This document shows, piece after piece, positions 49,296 through 60,451 of a stretch of DNA of 64,000 bases. Numbering within the stretch: the stretch's first letter is position 1; every line of letters starts with the position of its first letter. The notes beneath the pieces are model-generated. The model did no database searches. It was not told where the DNA came from and was given only the letters and a program-made list of their open reading frames with translations. The position numbers and the translations under genes are program-made. Source of the stretch: Dyella telluris (GTDB lineage Bacteria; Pseudomonadota; Gammaproteobacteria; Xanthomonadales; Rhodanobacteraceae); assembly GCF_014297575.1 (NCBI RefSeq), contig NZ_CP060412.1, forward strand, positions 3,100,001-3,164,000, in the 5' to 3' direction.

Positions 49296-50012
49296 TCAAT
49301 CCTGGCCAGGGCCCGGCTGGCGCCGGCGGACAAACCGCTCGACCAGCAGGGGCAGCAGGGCGAGCACGGCGATGGCGGCCAGCGGCATCCACACGCCGCG
49401 CTGCATCAGCAGCTCCGGGCCGAAGTGGCCGTTGCTCTGGGCGAGGGCATCGCCAAGACCGGCGCCAATGGATGTCTCGAAAATCAGCGAGACGGTGCCG
49501 CCCAGCCAGCTGGCACCCAGGAACAGCCACATGGGGCAGCGCAGCCACGCCAGCGCCACGGTGATCAGGCCGAACGGAGCCACCGGCACGAAGCGCAGGA
49601 ACAGGGTGTAGGCCACCGGGTGGCGCTCAAAGCCGTGATGGAGCTTGTCCACCAGCGCCGGTGGATGCTTGCTGCCGGCGCCAAAGGCGTAGCGGCTGGC
49701 CAGAAACAGGATCAGCGTGCCCAGGGTCAGCCCGATGGATGAATAGATGGTGCCCTCCAGCGCGCCGAAGGCGAAGCCGCCGGCCATGATGATGATCACC
49801 GTGCCCGGGATGCCGGTGGACATCGCCAGGGTCAGCAGGCCGATGAAGGTGATCCGGCTAAGCCAGGGGGCGGCGGCGATATCGGCGCGCATCTGCGCCT
49901 GGTGCTGCACCAGCTGTTCCGGGTGCAGCCGGTCCATCAGGCCCGAGCTGAACAACGCGATGCCGGCGATGACCAGCAGGATCAGCGGCAACGCGGCGCG
50001 CAGGCGGCTCAA
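49296..50012 (-). CDS. TVP38/TMEM64 family inner-membrane protein
   Basis: A 238-residue protein with five or six hydrophobic helices. The VTT/DedA-like core includes STGIPGTVIIIMAGGFAFGALEGTIYSSIG and FLRFVPVAPFGLITVALAWLR (parts quoted). Members of this superfamily are linked to lipid scrambling or transport; the role here is unknown. The start is a TTG at 50012 that overlaps the stop of the upstream deaminase gene (TTGA), indicating co-translation. Confidence 0.82.
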   Translation of the reverse strand: MSRLRAALPLILLVIAGIALFSSGLMDRLHPEQLVQHQAQMRADIAAAPWLSRITFIGLLTLAMSTGIPGTVIIIMAGGFAFGALEGTIYSSIGLTLGTLILFLASRYAFGAGSKHPPALVDKLHHGFERHPVAYTLFLRFVPVAPFGLITVALAWLRCPMWLFLGASWLGGTVSLIFETSIGAGLGDALAQSNGHFGPELLMQRGVWMPLAAIAVLALLPLLVERFVRRRQPGPGQD

Positions 50013-50566
50013 TAGTGCTGTCCGCTCTGGCCGTACGCTGCCAGCACGCTGCGCGCCTGCTCGCGCAGGATGTCGCGGCGCACCGCGATGCCGCGGCGCT
50101 CGAGTTCGCCGATCCAGTCGGCCGGCAGCGGGCCTTCATCGAACTCGGTAAGTTCTTCCACGTCTTCGGCACGCGCGCCGATCAGCAGTTCGTCCACGCC
50201 GGCCCACACGGTGGCGCCATAGCACTGGCAGCACGGCTGCGCGCTGGTGGCGAGCGTGTAGCGGGTGCCGTCGGCATTGAGGCGGAACGCGGCCAGGCGC
50301 TGCTGCGCAGCCATGTAGGCCATCATTTCGGCGTGCGCGACGGAACAGGTCTGCGGCACCACACGATTGACGCCTACCGACACCACGCGGCCATGTTCGT
50401 CGAACACGGCCGCGCCGAACGGGCCGCCATGGCTGCGCTCGACGTTCAGGCGTGAAAGTTCGATGGCGAGGGCCACGCGTTCCTCGTCGGTGGTGTATCG
50501 CTTGTTGGTGTCGACCACGTCGCCGATCCACGGCGGCAGGGTCAGGTGAATCTGTTGCGGCAGCAT
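50009..50566 (-). CDS. Nucleoside/cytosine-type deaminase
   Basis: A 185-residue zinc deaminase of the CMP/guanine-deaminase superfamily. The zinc site is HAEMMAYM (His78, Glu80) and PCCQCYGA (Cys112, Cys115). GPFGAAVFDEHGRVV is the family N-terminal block. It resembles guanine deaminase/tRNA-deaminase relatives, but the substrate cannot be named. It lies between glnS and the TVP38 gene, all on the minus strand. Confidence 0.82.
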   Translation of the reverse strand: MLPQQIHLTLPPWIGDVVDTNKRYTTDEERVALAIELSRLNVERSHGGPFGAAVFDEHGRVVSVGVNRVVPQTCSVAHAEMMAYMAAQQRLAAFRLNADGTRYTLATSAQPCCQCYGATVWAGVDELLIGARAEDVEELTEFDEGPLPADWIGELERRGIAVRRDILREQARSVLAAYGQSGQHY

Positions 50567-50590
50567 GAAGCCTTCCTTGTGACGCTGGTG

Positions 50591-52363
<1,773 letters not shown>

Positions 52364-52557
52364 CGGTGCGAAGCTCGTACGCGGTGGCTGAAACGGAGGA
52401 GTTTACCTTGTCCTAGGGTGGGGATGGTTTGCCGGCTTTTCAGCCATCGCGCCGGTCGCCAAAGGGCGGCAAATGGCCGCTAACAGTCGTCTTCACCCCG
52501 GCAACACGCCAGAGACAAGAACTTGCCCTCCACCTGTCCCGGCGTTAGCGTGGCCCC

Positions 52558-52836
52558 ATGCGCATCGCATACCGAGCCGAAAGCCTGATCGACGCCCATC
52601 TGATGAAGGACGCGCTGGAGCGCGCCGACATCCCCGCGTTCGTTTCCGGCGAATACCTGACCGGGGCCGTGGGCCAGCTGCCCGCCCTGGATTACGTGGC
52701 CGTACTGGTTCCCGAGGCCAGCCTGGCCGCCGCCGAACAGGTGGTACGGGAGGTCGAACGGGACCTTCAGGAAGCCCGCCTGGTCCTGAACGACCCGGAC
52801 GAAGACCCGGACGCCCCGCAGCCGGCCTTCTGCTGA
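52558..52836 (+). CDS. DUF2007 domain protein
   Basis: A 92-residue protein. MRIAYRAESLIDAHLMKDALERADIPAFVSGEYL is the DUF2007 pattern (a small ferredoxin-like domain, first part MRIAYRAESLIDA). DYVAVLVPEASLAAAEQVVRE follows, and the C-terminus is acidic. These are called putative signal-transducing proteins, without proven function. It lies just upstream of apt. Confidence 0.75.
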   Translation: MRIAYRAESLIDAHLMKDALERADIPAFVSGEYLTGAVGQLPALDYVAVLVPEASLAAAEQVVREVERDLQEARLVLNDPDEDPDAPQPAFC

Positions 52837-52932
52837 ATTCATCCCCTGGCGCGCAGCAGGCTCCCCGCCGGTGGCTGCGGAGCGGCGCGCTATCCTGCCG
52901 GGCGGACGTTCCGCCCTTCGGAGTGACAGACC

Positions 52933-53466
52933 TTGGATACCTCGCTGCAACAGATCGCGTCGCTGATCCGCGACGTGCCGGATTTCCCCAAGCCCGGCGT
53001 CATGTTCCGCGACATCACCCCGCTGCTGGCCGACGCGGGCGGTTTCGCGCGCTGCATCGATGCACTGGCCGAGCCGTGGCAGGGCAGTAGCGTGCAGGCG
53101 GTGTGCGGCATTGAATCGCGCGGCTTCATCTTCGGGGCGGCACTCGCGCAGAAGCTGCACGCGGGCTTTGTACCGTTGCGCAAGCCCAACAAGCTCCCGC
53201 CGCCGGTGGTGTCGGTGGACTACCAGCTCGAATACGGCGTGGACAGGCTCGAAGCGCGCAACGACGCGCTGCGTCCCGGCGAACGGGTGATCATCGTCGA
53301 CGACGTGCTGGCCACCGGGGGCACGCTGGCTGCTGCCCGTGAGCTGGTGCTCAAGCTCGGTGCCCAGCTGGTGGGCGCGGGCGTAGTGATCGAGCTGGCG
53401 GCCTTGCAAGGGCGCTCGCGCTGGGAGCATGAAGGCGCGCCGCTGCACGCCTTGCTGCGTTATTGA
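52933..53466 (+). CDS. apt: Adenine phosphoribosyltransferase
   Basis: A 177-residue purine salvage enzyme making AMP from adenine and PRPP. FPKPGVMFRDITPLLAD and CGIESRGFIFGAALA are hallmark blocks, and the PRPP-binding loop is VIIVDDVLATGGTLAAA. The frame starts with TTG at 52933; no upstream ATG keeps the family N-terminus, so TTG is accepted. A REP element follows. Confidence 0.95.
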   Translation: MDTSLQQIASLIRDVPDFPKPGVMFRDITPLLADAGGFARCIDALAEPWQGSSVQAVCGIESRGFIFGAALAQKLHAGFVPLRKPNKLPPPVVSVDYQLEYGVDRLEARNDALRPGERVIIVDDVLATGGTLAAARELVLKLGAQLVGAGVVIELAALQGRSRWEHEGAPLHALLRY

Positions 53467-53506
53467 ATCCTGGGAGGCGTTGCTGCGGACGGTGCCGTGA
53501 AGGGCC

Positions 53507-53573
53507 GTCGCGCACAGGGTGCGCTCCTACGGGGCTTCGTCGGCTTTTGTAGGAGCGCACCCTGTGCGCGACA
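53507..53573. repeat. REP-type inverted repeat, GTAGGAGCGCACC family, arms in opposite order
   Basis: The arm GTCGCGCACAGGGTGCGCTCC at 53507-53530 faces TGTAGGAGCGCACCCTG at 53548-53573. Here the CTCCTAC ends point inward with 17 bp between them, whereas in the other three loci they point outward. It lies between apt and the convergent gene at 53597. Confidence 0.8.
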
Positions 53574-53596
53574 GAGCCGGCCTCGTCGCTGCTGCA

Positions 53597-54193
53597 TCAT
53601 TGCGCCGGCAGCACGCTCTCTACGTAGACCAGTTCGCACGCACCCGCGCCGGTGTCGTCGCGCGTCATCGAGGTGCGCCAGCGCCAGCCGTCCGCCTTGC
53701 TCGCATCAACCAGAAAACCTTCCAGGTGAATCACCTCGCCGGGCCTGACGCGTTCCAGTTCGCGTCGCGCCGTGTCGTCGGCGGGAATCATGTGCATGTT
53801 GCTGCTGGACTGTTCGATCTCGCGACGCGGAATCGGGAAGCGTTCCACGTGCCAGTGGTAGAAGCGGTTCTCCTGGCTGATCTGCACCTGCGCCAGCACC
53901 GCGCTGTCGGACATGCGTCCCCAGCCCAGCGCCAGGTCCATCGGGGCAAGCGACGCACCGGCGTCGAAGCGATAATCCTCGCGTGACAGCACGCGCGCGG
54001 TGAGTTCGAAGCGTGCGCGCGTCACCAGCGTCACGTCGCCGCGGCTCAGCGTGGTGCCCTGATCCAGATCGATCTGGGTGGGCGCATCCGGCGCGAGCAC
54101 GCCGGGTGCCTGTGTCAGTGGGCGCTGGTGCCACCAGTGCACGCCGCCCAGCAAGGCGATCAGCAACAGTCCGATCAGGATGAATCGCTGCAT
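53597..54193 (-). CDS. Conserved membrane-anchored protein of unknown function
   Basis: A 198-residue protein with one N-terminal helix (MQRFILIGLLLIALLGGVHWW) that anchors it in the inner membrane; the rest is periplasmic. Visible blocks are LTARVLSREDYRFDAGASLAPMDLALGWGRMSDSAVL (start quoted as LTARVLSREDYRFD), ISQENRFYHWHVERFPIP and GEVIHLEGFLVDASKADGWRW. I do not recognise the family with confidence. It lies six bases downstream of oxyR on the same strand and is probably co-transcribed with it. Confidence 0.7.
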   Translation of the reverse strand: MQRFILIGLLLIALLGGVHWWHQRPLTQAPGVLAPDAPTQIDLDQGTTLSRGDVTLVTRARFELTARVLSREDYRFDAGASLAPMDLALGWGRMSDSAVLAQVQISQENRFYHWHVERFPIPRREIEQSSSNMHMIPADDTARRELERVRPGEVIHLEGFLVDASKADGWRWRTSMTRDDTGAGACELVYVESVLPAQ

Positions 54194-54199
54194 CCGCGA

Positions 54200-55144
54200 T
54201 CAGCGCGCTGGCTGGCGCGCCGGTTTGGCGTCGATGATGCCCGGTTGCAGCAGGTCGGCCGGCAGATCGCGGATCACTTGCGCGAAGCGCTGCAGGAAGG
54301 TGCCCATCGACGAGCTCTTGCGCCACACCAGCGCAATGCGCCGGCTCGGCGGGTGGCCGGCGAATTCCAGCAGGTGCACGTTGTCCGTGCGCGCCACCGG
54401 CGGCTTGATGGCCAGCGTGGGAAGGAGCGTGATGCCTACGTTCGCCGCCACCATCTGGCGCAGCGTCTCCAGGCTGGTGGCGCGGAAGCCGGAGCGTTCG
54501 CCGGCGCCGGCCAGCTGGCACACCTCCAGCGCCTGGTCGCGCATGCAGTGGCCGTCTTCCAGCAGGAGCAGGCTCTCGTCTTCCAGATCGTCGAGTTTCA
54601 GCCGCTTCTGCTTGTGCGCCAGCGGATGGTCTTCCGGCACGGCCAGCACGAACGGTTCCTCGAACAGGAACTCCGTGTGCAGGCTTTCCTCGTGCAGGGG
54701 CAGGGCAAGGATGCCCACGTCCAGCGAACCTTCGCGCAGCATGCGGATGACCTGCTCGGTCTTCTCCTCCACCAGCAGCAGTTCCAGTCGCGGGAAATGC
54801 TTGCGTACCTGCGGCACCAGATGGGGTAGCAGGTACGGGCCCAGCGTGGGGAAGATGCCCAGCCGCAACGTGCCCGATTCCGGGTCGCGCGTGCGTTGTG
54901 CGATGGCCTTGATCTCTTCGATTTCCGACAGCACGCCACGTGCACGGCGGGCGATCTCGCGCCCGGTTTCGGTCAGCAGCACCTTGCGCGGCGTGCGCTC
55001 CACCAGCGCGACGCCCAGCTCATCCTCCAGCTTCTTGATCTGGGTGGACAGCGTGGGTTGGCTGACGAAGCTCGCCTCCGCGGCGCGGCCAAAATGCCGG
55101 TGTTCGGCGAGGGCGACGAGGTAGTGCAGGTCACGCAGATTCAT
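54200..55144 (-). CDS. oxyR: Hydrogen peroxide-sensing LysR-type activator OxyR
   Basis: A 314-residue LysR regulator. The winged helix-turn-helix MNLRDLHYLVALAEHRHFGRAA and SQPTLSTQIKKLEDELG closely follow OxyR. The sensing cysteines are Cys200 and Cys209 in LEDGHCMRDQALEVCQLAG, matching E. coli Cys199/Cys208, and FRATSLETLRQMVAA is also conserved. ATG 55144 gives the family N-terminus; GTG 55150 is possible. An OxyR-type palindrome lies 19 bp upstream. No katG or ahpC is adjacent. Confidence 0.93.
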   Translation of the reverse strand: MNLRDLHYLVALAEHRHFGRAAEASFVSQPTLSTQIKKLEDELGVALVERTPRKVLLTETGREIARRARGVLSEIEEIKAIAQRTRDPESGTLRLGIFPTLGPYLLPHLVPQVRKHFPRLELLLVEEKTEQVIRMLREGSLDVGILALPLHEESLHTEFLFEEPFVLAVPEDHPLAHKQKRLKLDDLEDESLLLLEDGHCMRDQALEVCQLAGAGERSGFRATSLETLRQMVAANVGITLLPTLAIKPPVARTDNVHLLEFAGHPPSRRIALVWRKSSSMGTFLQRFAQVIRDLPADLLQPGIIDAKPARQPAR

Positions 55145-55513
55145 GGACACACCCGGGCATAGTCATAGCTCATACCTATGATAATGGTGTTTTCCATGGC
55201 TCCAGGCAATGGCTTGACGCCTCCGCTCCGGGCCAGGGAAGGCCCCGGCGTTGGCCGGGCAGGTTCAGGCGACAATCGCTTGATTCAGAACACCAGACCG
55301 ATGCGGATGCCCACCGTGCGGCGGGTTTATTGCCGCTGCAGCGCTGGCCGTCGGAATGTCCCGGTATCGCCTCGTGTGCAGCGCCGGCGGCGCATTCCGC
55401 GCGGCCGCACTCCTGCCGCAAGCAACGCGAAGGGTATGCCTTCTGGCACTGGGTCATTCGTCATGGCTCCACCTAGCGTGGGGGTTTGTCTGTCCCAAGG
55501 GGAGCTCCCTCGC
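55145..55513. other. 369-bp divergent region between oxyR and the M1 aminopeptidase
   Basis: It holds the OxyR-type palindrome at 55163-55181 near the oxyR side. Open frame continues upstream of the aminopeptidase start through this stretch, but it lacks a signal peptide or ribosome site and is judged untranslated. GGGGAG lies before the ATG at 55514. Confidence 0.5.
55163..55181. promoter_or_regulatory. OxyR-type binding palindrome (ATAG-N7-CTAT)
   Basis: TCATAG and CTATGA are perfect 6-bp arms with a seven-base spacer. This contains ATAG-N7-CTAT, one dimer half of the OxyR consensus ATAG-N7-CTAT-N7-ATAG-N7-CTAT. It is 19 bp upstream of the oxyR ATG, the usual place for LysR autoregulation. 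Confidence 0.65.
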
Positions 55514-58198
55514 ATGCGTCGTCTTGTTCGTCCGTTTGTCCTTACTGCGCTCGCCGCCTGCTGCGGCATGGCCCTGGCCGCTCCCGCCACCGATGACCAG
55601 CCGCATGGCCGGCTGCCGGGCTGGGCGCAGCCGGAGTCCTACCAGCTCGACTTCAAGGTGGATCCGCGCCAGCAGGATTTCTCGGGCACCACCGTCATCA
55701 AGGTGAAGCTCACGCAGGCCTCCGATCACCTGTGGCTGCACGGCCGTGAGCTGAAGGTGGGCAAGATCACCGTGACCGACGCGGCCGGCAAGGCACACGC
55801 GGCGAAGTACGTGGAAGTGGCGCCGCAGGAAGGCGTGGTGCGCATCGATTTCGGCGGCACGCTGAAGCCGCAGGAGCTGACGCTGGCGTTTGAATACACC
55901 GCGCCGCTCAACCAGCAGCTGCAGGGCCTGTACAAGGTCAGCCACGAAGGCCAGCCGTACGCGATGACGCAGATGGAACCCATCAGCGCGCGCTTCGCGT
56001 TCCCCGGCTTTGACGAACCGGGCTTCAAGACGCCGTTCGACATCCGCCTGACCATTCCCGACGACGAAGTGGGTGTGGCCAACACCAAGCAGGTGAAGGA
56101 AGAAGCCGCCGGCAAGGGCTGGAAGAAACTCACCTTCTCCACCACCAAGCCGCTGCCGACCTATCTGGTGGCGTTCGGTGTCGGCCCGTGGGACGTGGTG
56201 AAGGGCCCGGACATCTCGCCGACCGCGTACCGTGCGGACGCGCTGGAGCTGCGCGGCATTGCCGCCAAGGGCGAGGGTCACCGCATGCAGCACGTGCTGG
56301 GCGAAACGCCGAGCATCATTCACACGCTGGAGACTTACTACGGCTTCGGTTATCCGTGGGACAAGCTCGACCTGCTCGCCGCGCCGGATTTCTCCGCCGG
56401 TGCGATGGAAAACCCGGGCCTGGTCACCTTCCGCGACTGGCTGCTGCTGATCGATCCGGATTCCTCGGCCAATTACGTGCGCGGTTCGTTCAACGTCACC
56501 GCGCATGAACTGGCGCACCAGTGGACCGGCGACACCGTGACGCTGGCCTGGTGGGACGACCTGTGGCTCAACGAAGCCTTCGCCACCTGGATGCAGCAGA
56601 AGGTGACGCAGACGGTGCACCCGGAATACCGCGCCGACCTGGACCGCGTGCGCGGCGCGCAGGGTGCGATGAACGGCGACAGCCTGGTCACCACGCGCAA
56701 GATTCGCCAGCCGATCACCGGCAACGGCGACATCGAAACCGCATTCGATGGCATCACCTACCAGAAGGGTGCGGCGGTGCTGGGCATGTTCGAAGGCTAC
56801 GTGGGTGAGGCCACGTTCCAGAAGGGCATGCGCAACTACATCCAGGATCACAAGTTCGGCAACGCCACCGCCGACGACCTGATCAATGCCATCGCCAAGG
56901 CCGCCGACAAGGGCGACGATTTCAAGCAGGCTTTCAAGAGCTTCCTCAACCAGCCGGGCGTGCCCTATGTGCAGACCGAGCTAAGCCAGGAAGGTGGCAA
57001 GACCGTGCTCAAGCTCAGCCAGAGCCGTTACCTGCCGGTAGGCAGCAAGGGCGACACGCAGCAGGTGTGGGGCGTGCCGATGTGCGTGCGCTACGGCACG
57101 GCCAATGGCAGCAAGGTGAGCTGCGAACTGCTCAGCCAGGCCACCGGTTCCATGGTGCTCGAAGGCGCCAGCAAGGACACCTGGGTGCTGCCCAATGCGA
57201 ACGCCACCGGTTACTACCGCTTCGCCATGGCGAAGAACGACCTGACCAGCCTCGGCAAGCAGATCGGCAAGCTCGACGATGCCGAACAGCTCGCCTATGC
57301 CGATGCGGTGTACGCCAGCTTCAAGCACGGTGATCTCGATGCCGGCGACGTGCTCGCCGCACTCAAGCCGCTGACCGCGTCCAAGACGCGCGAAGTGGCC
57401 GTTGCGCCGCTGACCAGCTTCAACTGGATCTATCGCAACCTGGCCCAGACCGATGCACAGCGCGCCAAGCTTGCCGCATGGGCGAAGGCCGCCTACCTGC
57501 CGCGCCTGACCCAGCTGGGTTATCACCGCAAGGACAAGGAAGCGGACAGCGATTCGCTGCTGCGCAATACCCTTGCCGACGAACTCGCGCTGGTGGTCAA
57601 GCTGCCAGAAGTCCGCGCCGAACTGCTCAAGCAGGGTGATGCTGCACTCAAGCGCAAGGCCGATGGTCGCCTCGACCTGGCGGCTGCGGATCCTGACCTG
57701 ATCGGCAGCGCACTGGCCGTGGCCGTGCAGGAGCGTGGCAAGCCGGCGGTGGACGCACTCATCGCCGAGTTGCCGCAGACCAGCGACCCGGCACTGCGCA
57801 ACGCCATGCTGGACGGCCTCGCCGATGCAAACGATCCGGCGCTGACCCTTGAGGTGCGCAACTTCTCCCTCGACAAGAAGGTGAAGGTGGGCGAGATGGG
57901 CATGCTGCTGCGCGGCGGACGTGACACCCGCACGCAGCGTGATGCTTCGTGGCAGTGGGCCACCGGCAACTACGACAAGATCGTCGAGCGCACCGGCAGC
58001 TTCGCTGGCGGCAAGCTCCCTGACCTGGTCGGTGGTGGCGGCTGCTCACAGGAAGAAGCCGATCGACTGCAGACGTTCTTCAAGGACCGCGCCAAGCAGG
58101 TGAGTGGTGCCGAGCGTGGGCTTGCCCAGGCCAGCGAATCCACCGTGCTGTGCCACGCCCTTGTGCAGAAGCAGGACGCCAAGTCGATCCTGCGCTAA
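55514..58198 (+). CDS. M1 family aminopeptidase (exported)
   Basis: An 894-residue zinc metallopeptidase with a signal peptide ending GMALAAPA (about residue 23). The exopeptidase motif GAMEN is at residues 296-300, the zinc site HELAHQW at 331-337 with Glu354 in LNEAFATWM, and a tyrosine-containing YQKGAAVLGMFE block lies downstream. An ERAP1-like helical C-terminal domain covers about 560-894. It removes N-terminal residues from peptides, most likely in the periplasm. ATG 55514 is chosen for the signal peptide and the GGGGAG site. A strong terminator follows. Confidence 0.94.
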   Translation: MRRLVRPFVLTALAACCGMALAAPATDDQPHGRLPGWAQPESYQLDFKVDPRQQDFSGTTVIKVKLTQASDHLWLHGRELKVGKITVTDAAGKAHAAKYVEVAPQEGVVRIDFGGTLKPQELTLAFEYTAPLNQQLQGLYKVSHEGQPYAMTQMEPISARFAFPGFDEPGFKTPFDIRLTIPDDEVGVANTKQVKEEAAGKGWKKLTFSTTKPLPTYLVAFGVGPWDVVKGPDISPTAYRADALELRGIAAKGEGHRMQHVLGETPSIIHTLETYYGFGYPWDKLDLLAAPDFSAGAMENPGLVTFRDWLLLIDPDSSANYVRGSFNVTAHELAHQWTGDTVTLAWWDDLWLNEAFATWMQQKVTQTVHPEYRADLDRVRGAQGAMNGDSLVTTRKIRQPITGNGDIETAFDGITYQKGAAVLGMFEGYVGEATFQKGMRNYIQDHKFGNATADDLINAIAKAADKGDDFKQAFKSFLNQPGVPYVQTELSQEGGKTVLKLSQSRYLPVGSKGDTQQVWGVPMCVRYGTANGSKVSCELLSQATGSMVLEGASKDTWVLPNANATGYYRFAMAKNDLTSLGKQIGKLDDAEQLAYADAVYASFKHGDLDAGDVLAALKPLTASKTREVAVAPLTSFNWIYRNLAQTDAQRAKLAAWAKAAYLPRLTQLGYHRKDKEADSDSLLRNTLADELALVVKLPEVRAELLKQGDAALKRKADGRLDLAAADPDLIGSALAVAVQERGKPAVDALIAELPQTSDPALRNAMLDGLADANDPALTLEVRNFSLDKKVKVGEMGMLLRGGRDTRTQRDASWQWATGNYDKIVERTGSFAGGKLPDLVGGGGCSQEEADRLQTFFKDRAKQVSGAERGLAQASESTVLCHALVQKQDAKSILR

Positions 58199-58226
58199 GT
58201 AACGGGCTCCAGGCAGTGGACCCAGG

Positions 58227-58256
58227 CCGGGCGACGCAAGTCGCCCGGTTTTTTTT
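58227..58256 (+). terminator. Intrinsic terminator after the M1 aminopeptidase
   Basis: CCGGGCGAC pairs perfectly with GTCGCCCGG around a four-base loop, followed by eight T. Confidence 0.93.
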
Positions 58257-58375
58257 GCGCAGGCTCAACCCCTTTTCCGTTCCGGCGCCGTTGTATCAGG
58301 ACAAGGCCGTCTTTTCGCGGCCTTCCGCCGGCACCTACACTGGGCCGGCCCACCCGGGTCGTCAGGGAGAAAGAC

Positions 58376-60451
58376 ATGCGTCGTCCGTGGGGATGGTTGT
58401 GCCTGCTCGTGTTGCTCGCCGCGCCGGTCATGGCGCAGGACGTGCCGCCGGCGTTGAAGGATTGGCAGGACTGGGTGCTGCACGAGGCACCGCTGCATGC
58501 CTGCCCGGTGCTGGTGACGAATGGCAAGACCATGGGCGCGAAGGAATGCACGTGGCCCGGCCGGCTGGCGCTCGACGCAGGCAAGGATGGTGCCCGCTTC
58601 GCGATGGACGTGCACGTGGATGCGCGCAGCTGGGTCAGCCTGCCCGGCGACAGCCGGAACTGGCCGCAGCAGGTCACGGCGGGCGGCAAGCCGCTGGTCG
58701 TGCTCGATCACTTCGGGGCGCCCGCGCTGCAGCTGGAACCGGGTGACTACAGCGTGCATGGCGTGCTGCCATGGGACAGCCGACCGGCGCGCCTGCGCGT
58801 GCCCGGCACCATCGGGCTGGTGACGCTCACCCTCGACGGCAACGCCGTGGCGCGCATCGAACGCGACGGAGACCAGCTCACCCTGGGCGAAGCCGCCGCC
58901 GCGCAACGCGCCGCCGATGCGCTGTCGCTGCGCGTGTTCCGCAAGCTCACCGACGGCATGCCCGCCATGCTGGAAACGCAGCTGCAGGTCAATGTGACCG
59001 GCAGTGCACGCGAACAGTTGATCGGGCCGGTGCTGCCCAAGGGTTTCACTGCCACGTCCCTGCAGGGCGGCCTGCCCGCGCGGCTGGAGAACGATGGACG
59101 GCTGCGCGTGCAGCTGCGCCCGGGCCATTGGATGATCTCGCTGGGTGCGCGCAGCAGCGATGTGCTCGGGCACCTGGCCGTGAACCTGCCCGGCGATCCC
59201 TGGCCAAAGCAGGAAATCTGGAGCTATGCCGACGACACGTCGCTGCGCACCACGCGCGTGGAAGGGCAGGCGGTGGATGCCGGGCAGGCCGACGTGCCAT
59301 CGGATTGGAACAGCTTGCCCGCGTACGCGCTCGACAACGCGAACGGTCTTGCCATCGAACAGGGCACGCGGGGTGGCGAAGGTGGCAAGGGCGACCAGCT
59401 CGCGTTGACCCGTGACCTGTGGCTGGATTTCGACGGTCGCGGCTTCAGTGCCAATGACCGGCTCGTCGGCACGCTCGCGCGCAGCCAGCGGCTGGACGTT
59501 GCTGCGCCCTGGCAATTGCTCAATGCATCGCAGGGTGAGTCGCCGATGCTGATCACCGTGGGCGACAAGCACACCAGTGGTCTTGAGGTGCGCGATACCA
59601 ACCTTGAGCTGTCCGCGGGCCTGCGCATGCCCCGTTCCGGCGACATGCCAAGTGGCGGCTGGCAGCTGCCGCTGGAGCATATCGAGGCGACGCTGCATCT
59701 CCCTTACGGTTACCGGCTGATTGGCGCGTCGGGTGCGGATCTGTCGCCTGATTCGTGGATCGCACAATGGAGTCTGCTTGATCTGTTTGTGGTGGCTTTG
59801 ATCGCCTTGCTCGCCGGTCGTTTCCTTGGCTGGCCCTGGGCTTTGGCTGCCGTGGTGTTTCTTGCGTTGTCCCTGCATGAAGGTGGTGCCCCGCGCTGGA
59901 CGCTGGCGGTGGCACTGGCATTGGCCTTGTTAATGCGTGCCCTGCCGGAAGGGCGCCTGCGGCTCGTTTCGCGCCTCGCTGCAGGGGCGTTGCTGCTGCT
60001 GGCGATCCTGTGGTCGCTGCCGTTCGCTGCGACGCAGATGAGCTACGCGCTGCATCCGCAACTGGAAGGCAAGGTGGAACTGCCGGTGGAATCGGAGAGT
60101 TCAGAGTCAAGGGCCGTGTCGATGAAGCAGGAGGTCAAGCCGCAGCCAGCACCCGCGCCTGCGGTGGAAGAGGCATCGACGAATGCCGTGCCGATGTCTG
60201 CACCGGCGCCACCGCCGCCACCGGCACCACCCGCGCCGCCGGCGGACATCCTTGCCGGGCAAGAAGCGCCCGCGGGATATTCGGAACCGAAGCACAAGGC
60301 GCTGTCGAGCGTGACAGTGACGGGCACACCCCTGACTGCCTCCCAGACCATCGGCCAGGAAATGGACGCCCATCGCCCGCTGCAGGCGGGGCGCGGCACG
60401 CCCCACTGGGATGTTGGCAACAACTACCACCTCGAATGGTCGGGACCGTGA
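58376..60451 (+). CDS. Large exported membrane protein of unknown function, first of a coupled pair
   Basis: A 691-residue protein with a signal peptide ending APVMAQD (about residue 21). A long soluble, beta-rich periplasmic part (to about 460) is followed by about four membrane helices (470-560, LLDLFVVALIALLAG and WTLAVALALALLMRAL) and a proline-rich stretch (PAPPPPPAPPAPP). A TonB-box-like string SVTVTGTPL lies near the end. I do not recognise the family. It ends abruptly in a soluble segment (NNYHLEWSGP), and the next gene begins in an overlapping frame. AGGGAGA lies before the ATG. Confidence 0.8.
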   Translation: MRRPWGWLCLLVLLAAPVMAQDVPPALKDWQDWVLHEAPLHACPVLVTNGKTMGAKECTWPGRLALDAGKDGARFAMDVHVDARSWVSLPGDSRNWPQQVTAGGKPLVVLDHFGAPALQLEPGDYSVHGVLPWDSRPARLRVPGTIGLVTLTLDGNAVARIERDGDQLTLGEAAAAQRAADALSLRVFRKLTDGMPAMLETQLQVNVTGSAREQLIGPVLPKGFTATSLQGGLPARLENDGRLRVQLRPGHWMISLGARSSDVLGHLAVNLPGDPWPKQEIWSYADDTSLRTTRVEGQAVDAGQADVPSDWNSLPAYALDNANGLAIEQGTRGGEGGKGDQLALTRDLWLDFDGRGFSANDRLVGTLARSQRLDVAAPWQLLNASQGESPMLITVGDKHTSGLEVRDTNLELSAGLRMPRSGDMPSGGWQLPLEHIEATLHLPYGYRLIGASGADLSPDSWIAQWSLLDLFVVALIALLAGRFLGWPWALAAVVFLALSLHEGGAPRWTLAVALALALLMRALPEGRLRLVSRLAAGALLLLAILWSLPFAATQMSYALHPQLEGKVELPVESESSESRAVSMKQEVKPQPAPAPAVEEASTNAVPMSAPAPPPPPAPPAPPADILAGQEAPAGYSEPKHKALSSVTVTGTPLTASQTIGQEMDAHRPLQAGRGTPHWDVGNNYHLEWSGP

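Noticed and set aside
60436..60451. Programmed -1 frameshift joining the two large membrane proteins
   Set aside because: No slippery heptamer or nearby stimulatory hairpin was seen. A GTGA stop-start overlap explains expression more simply, though a lost base in an ancestral single gene remains possible.
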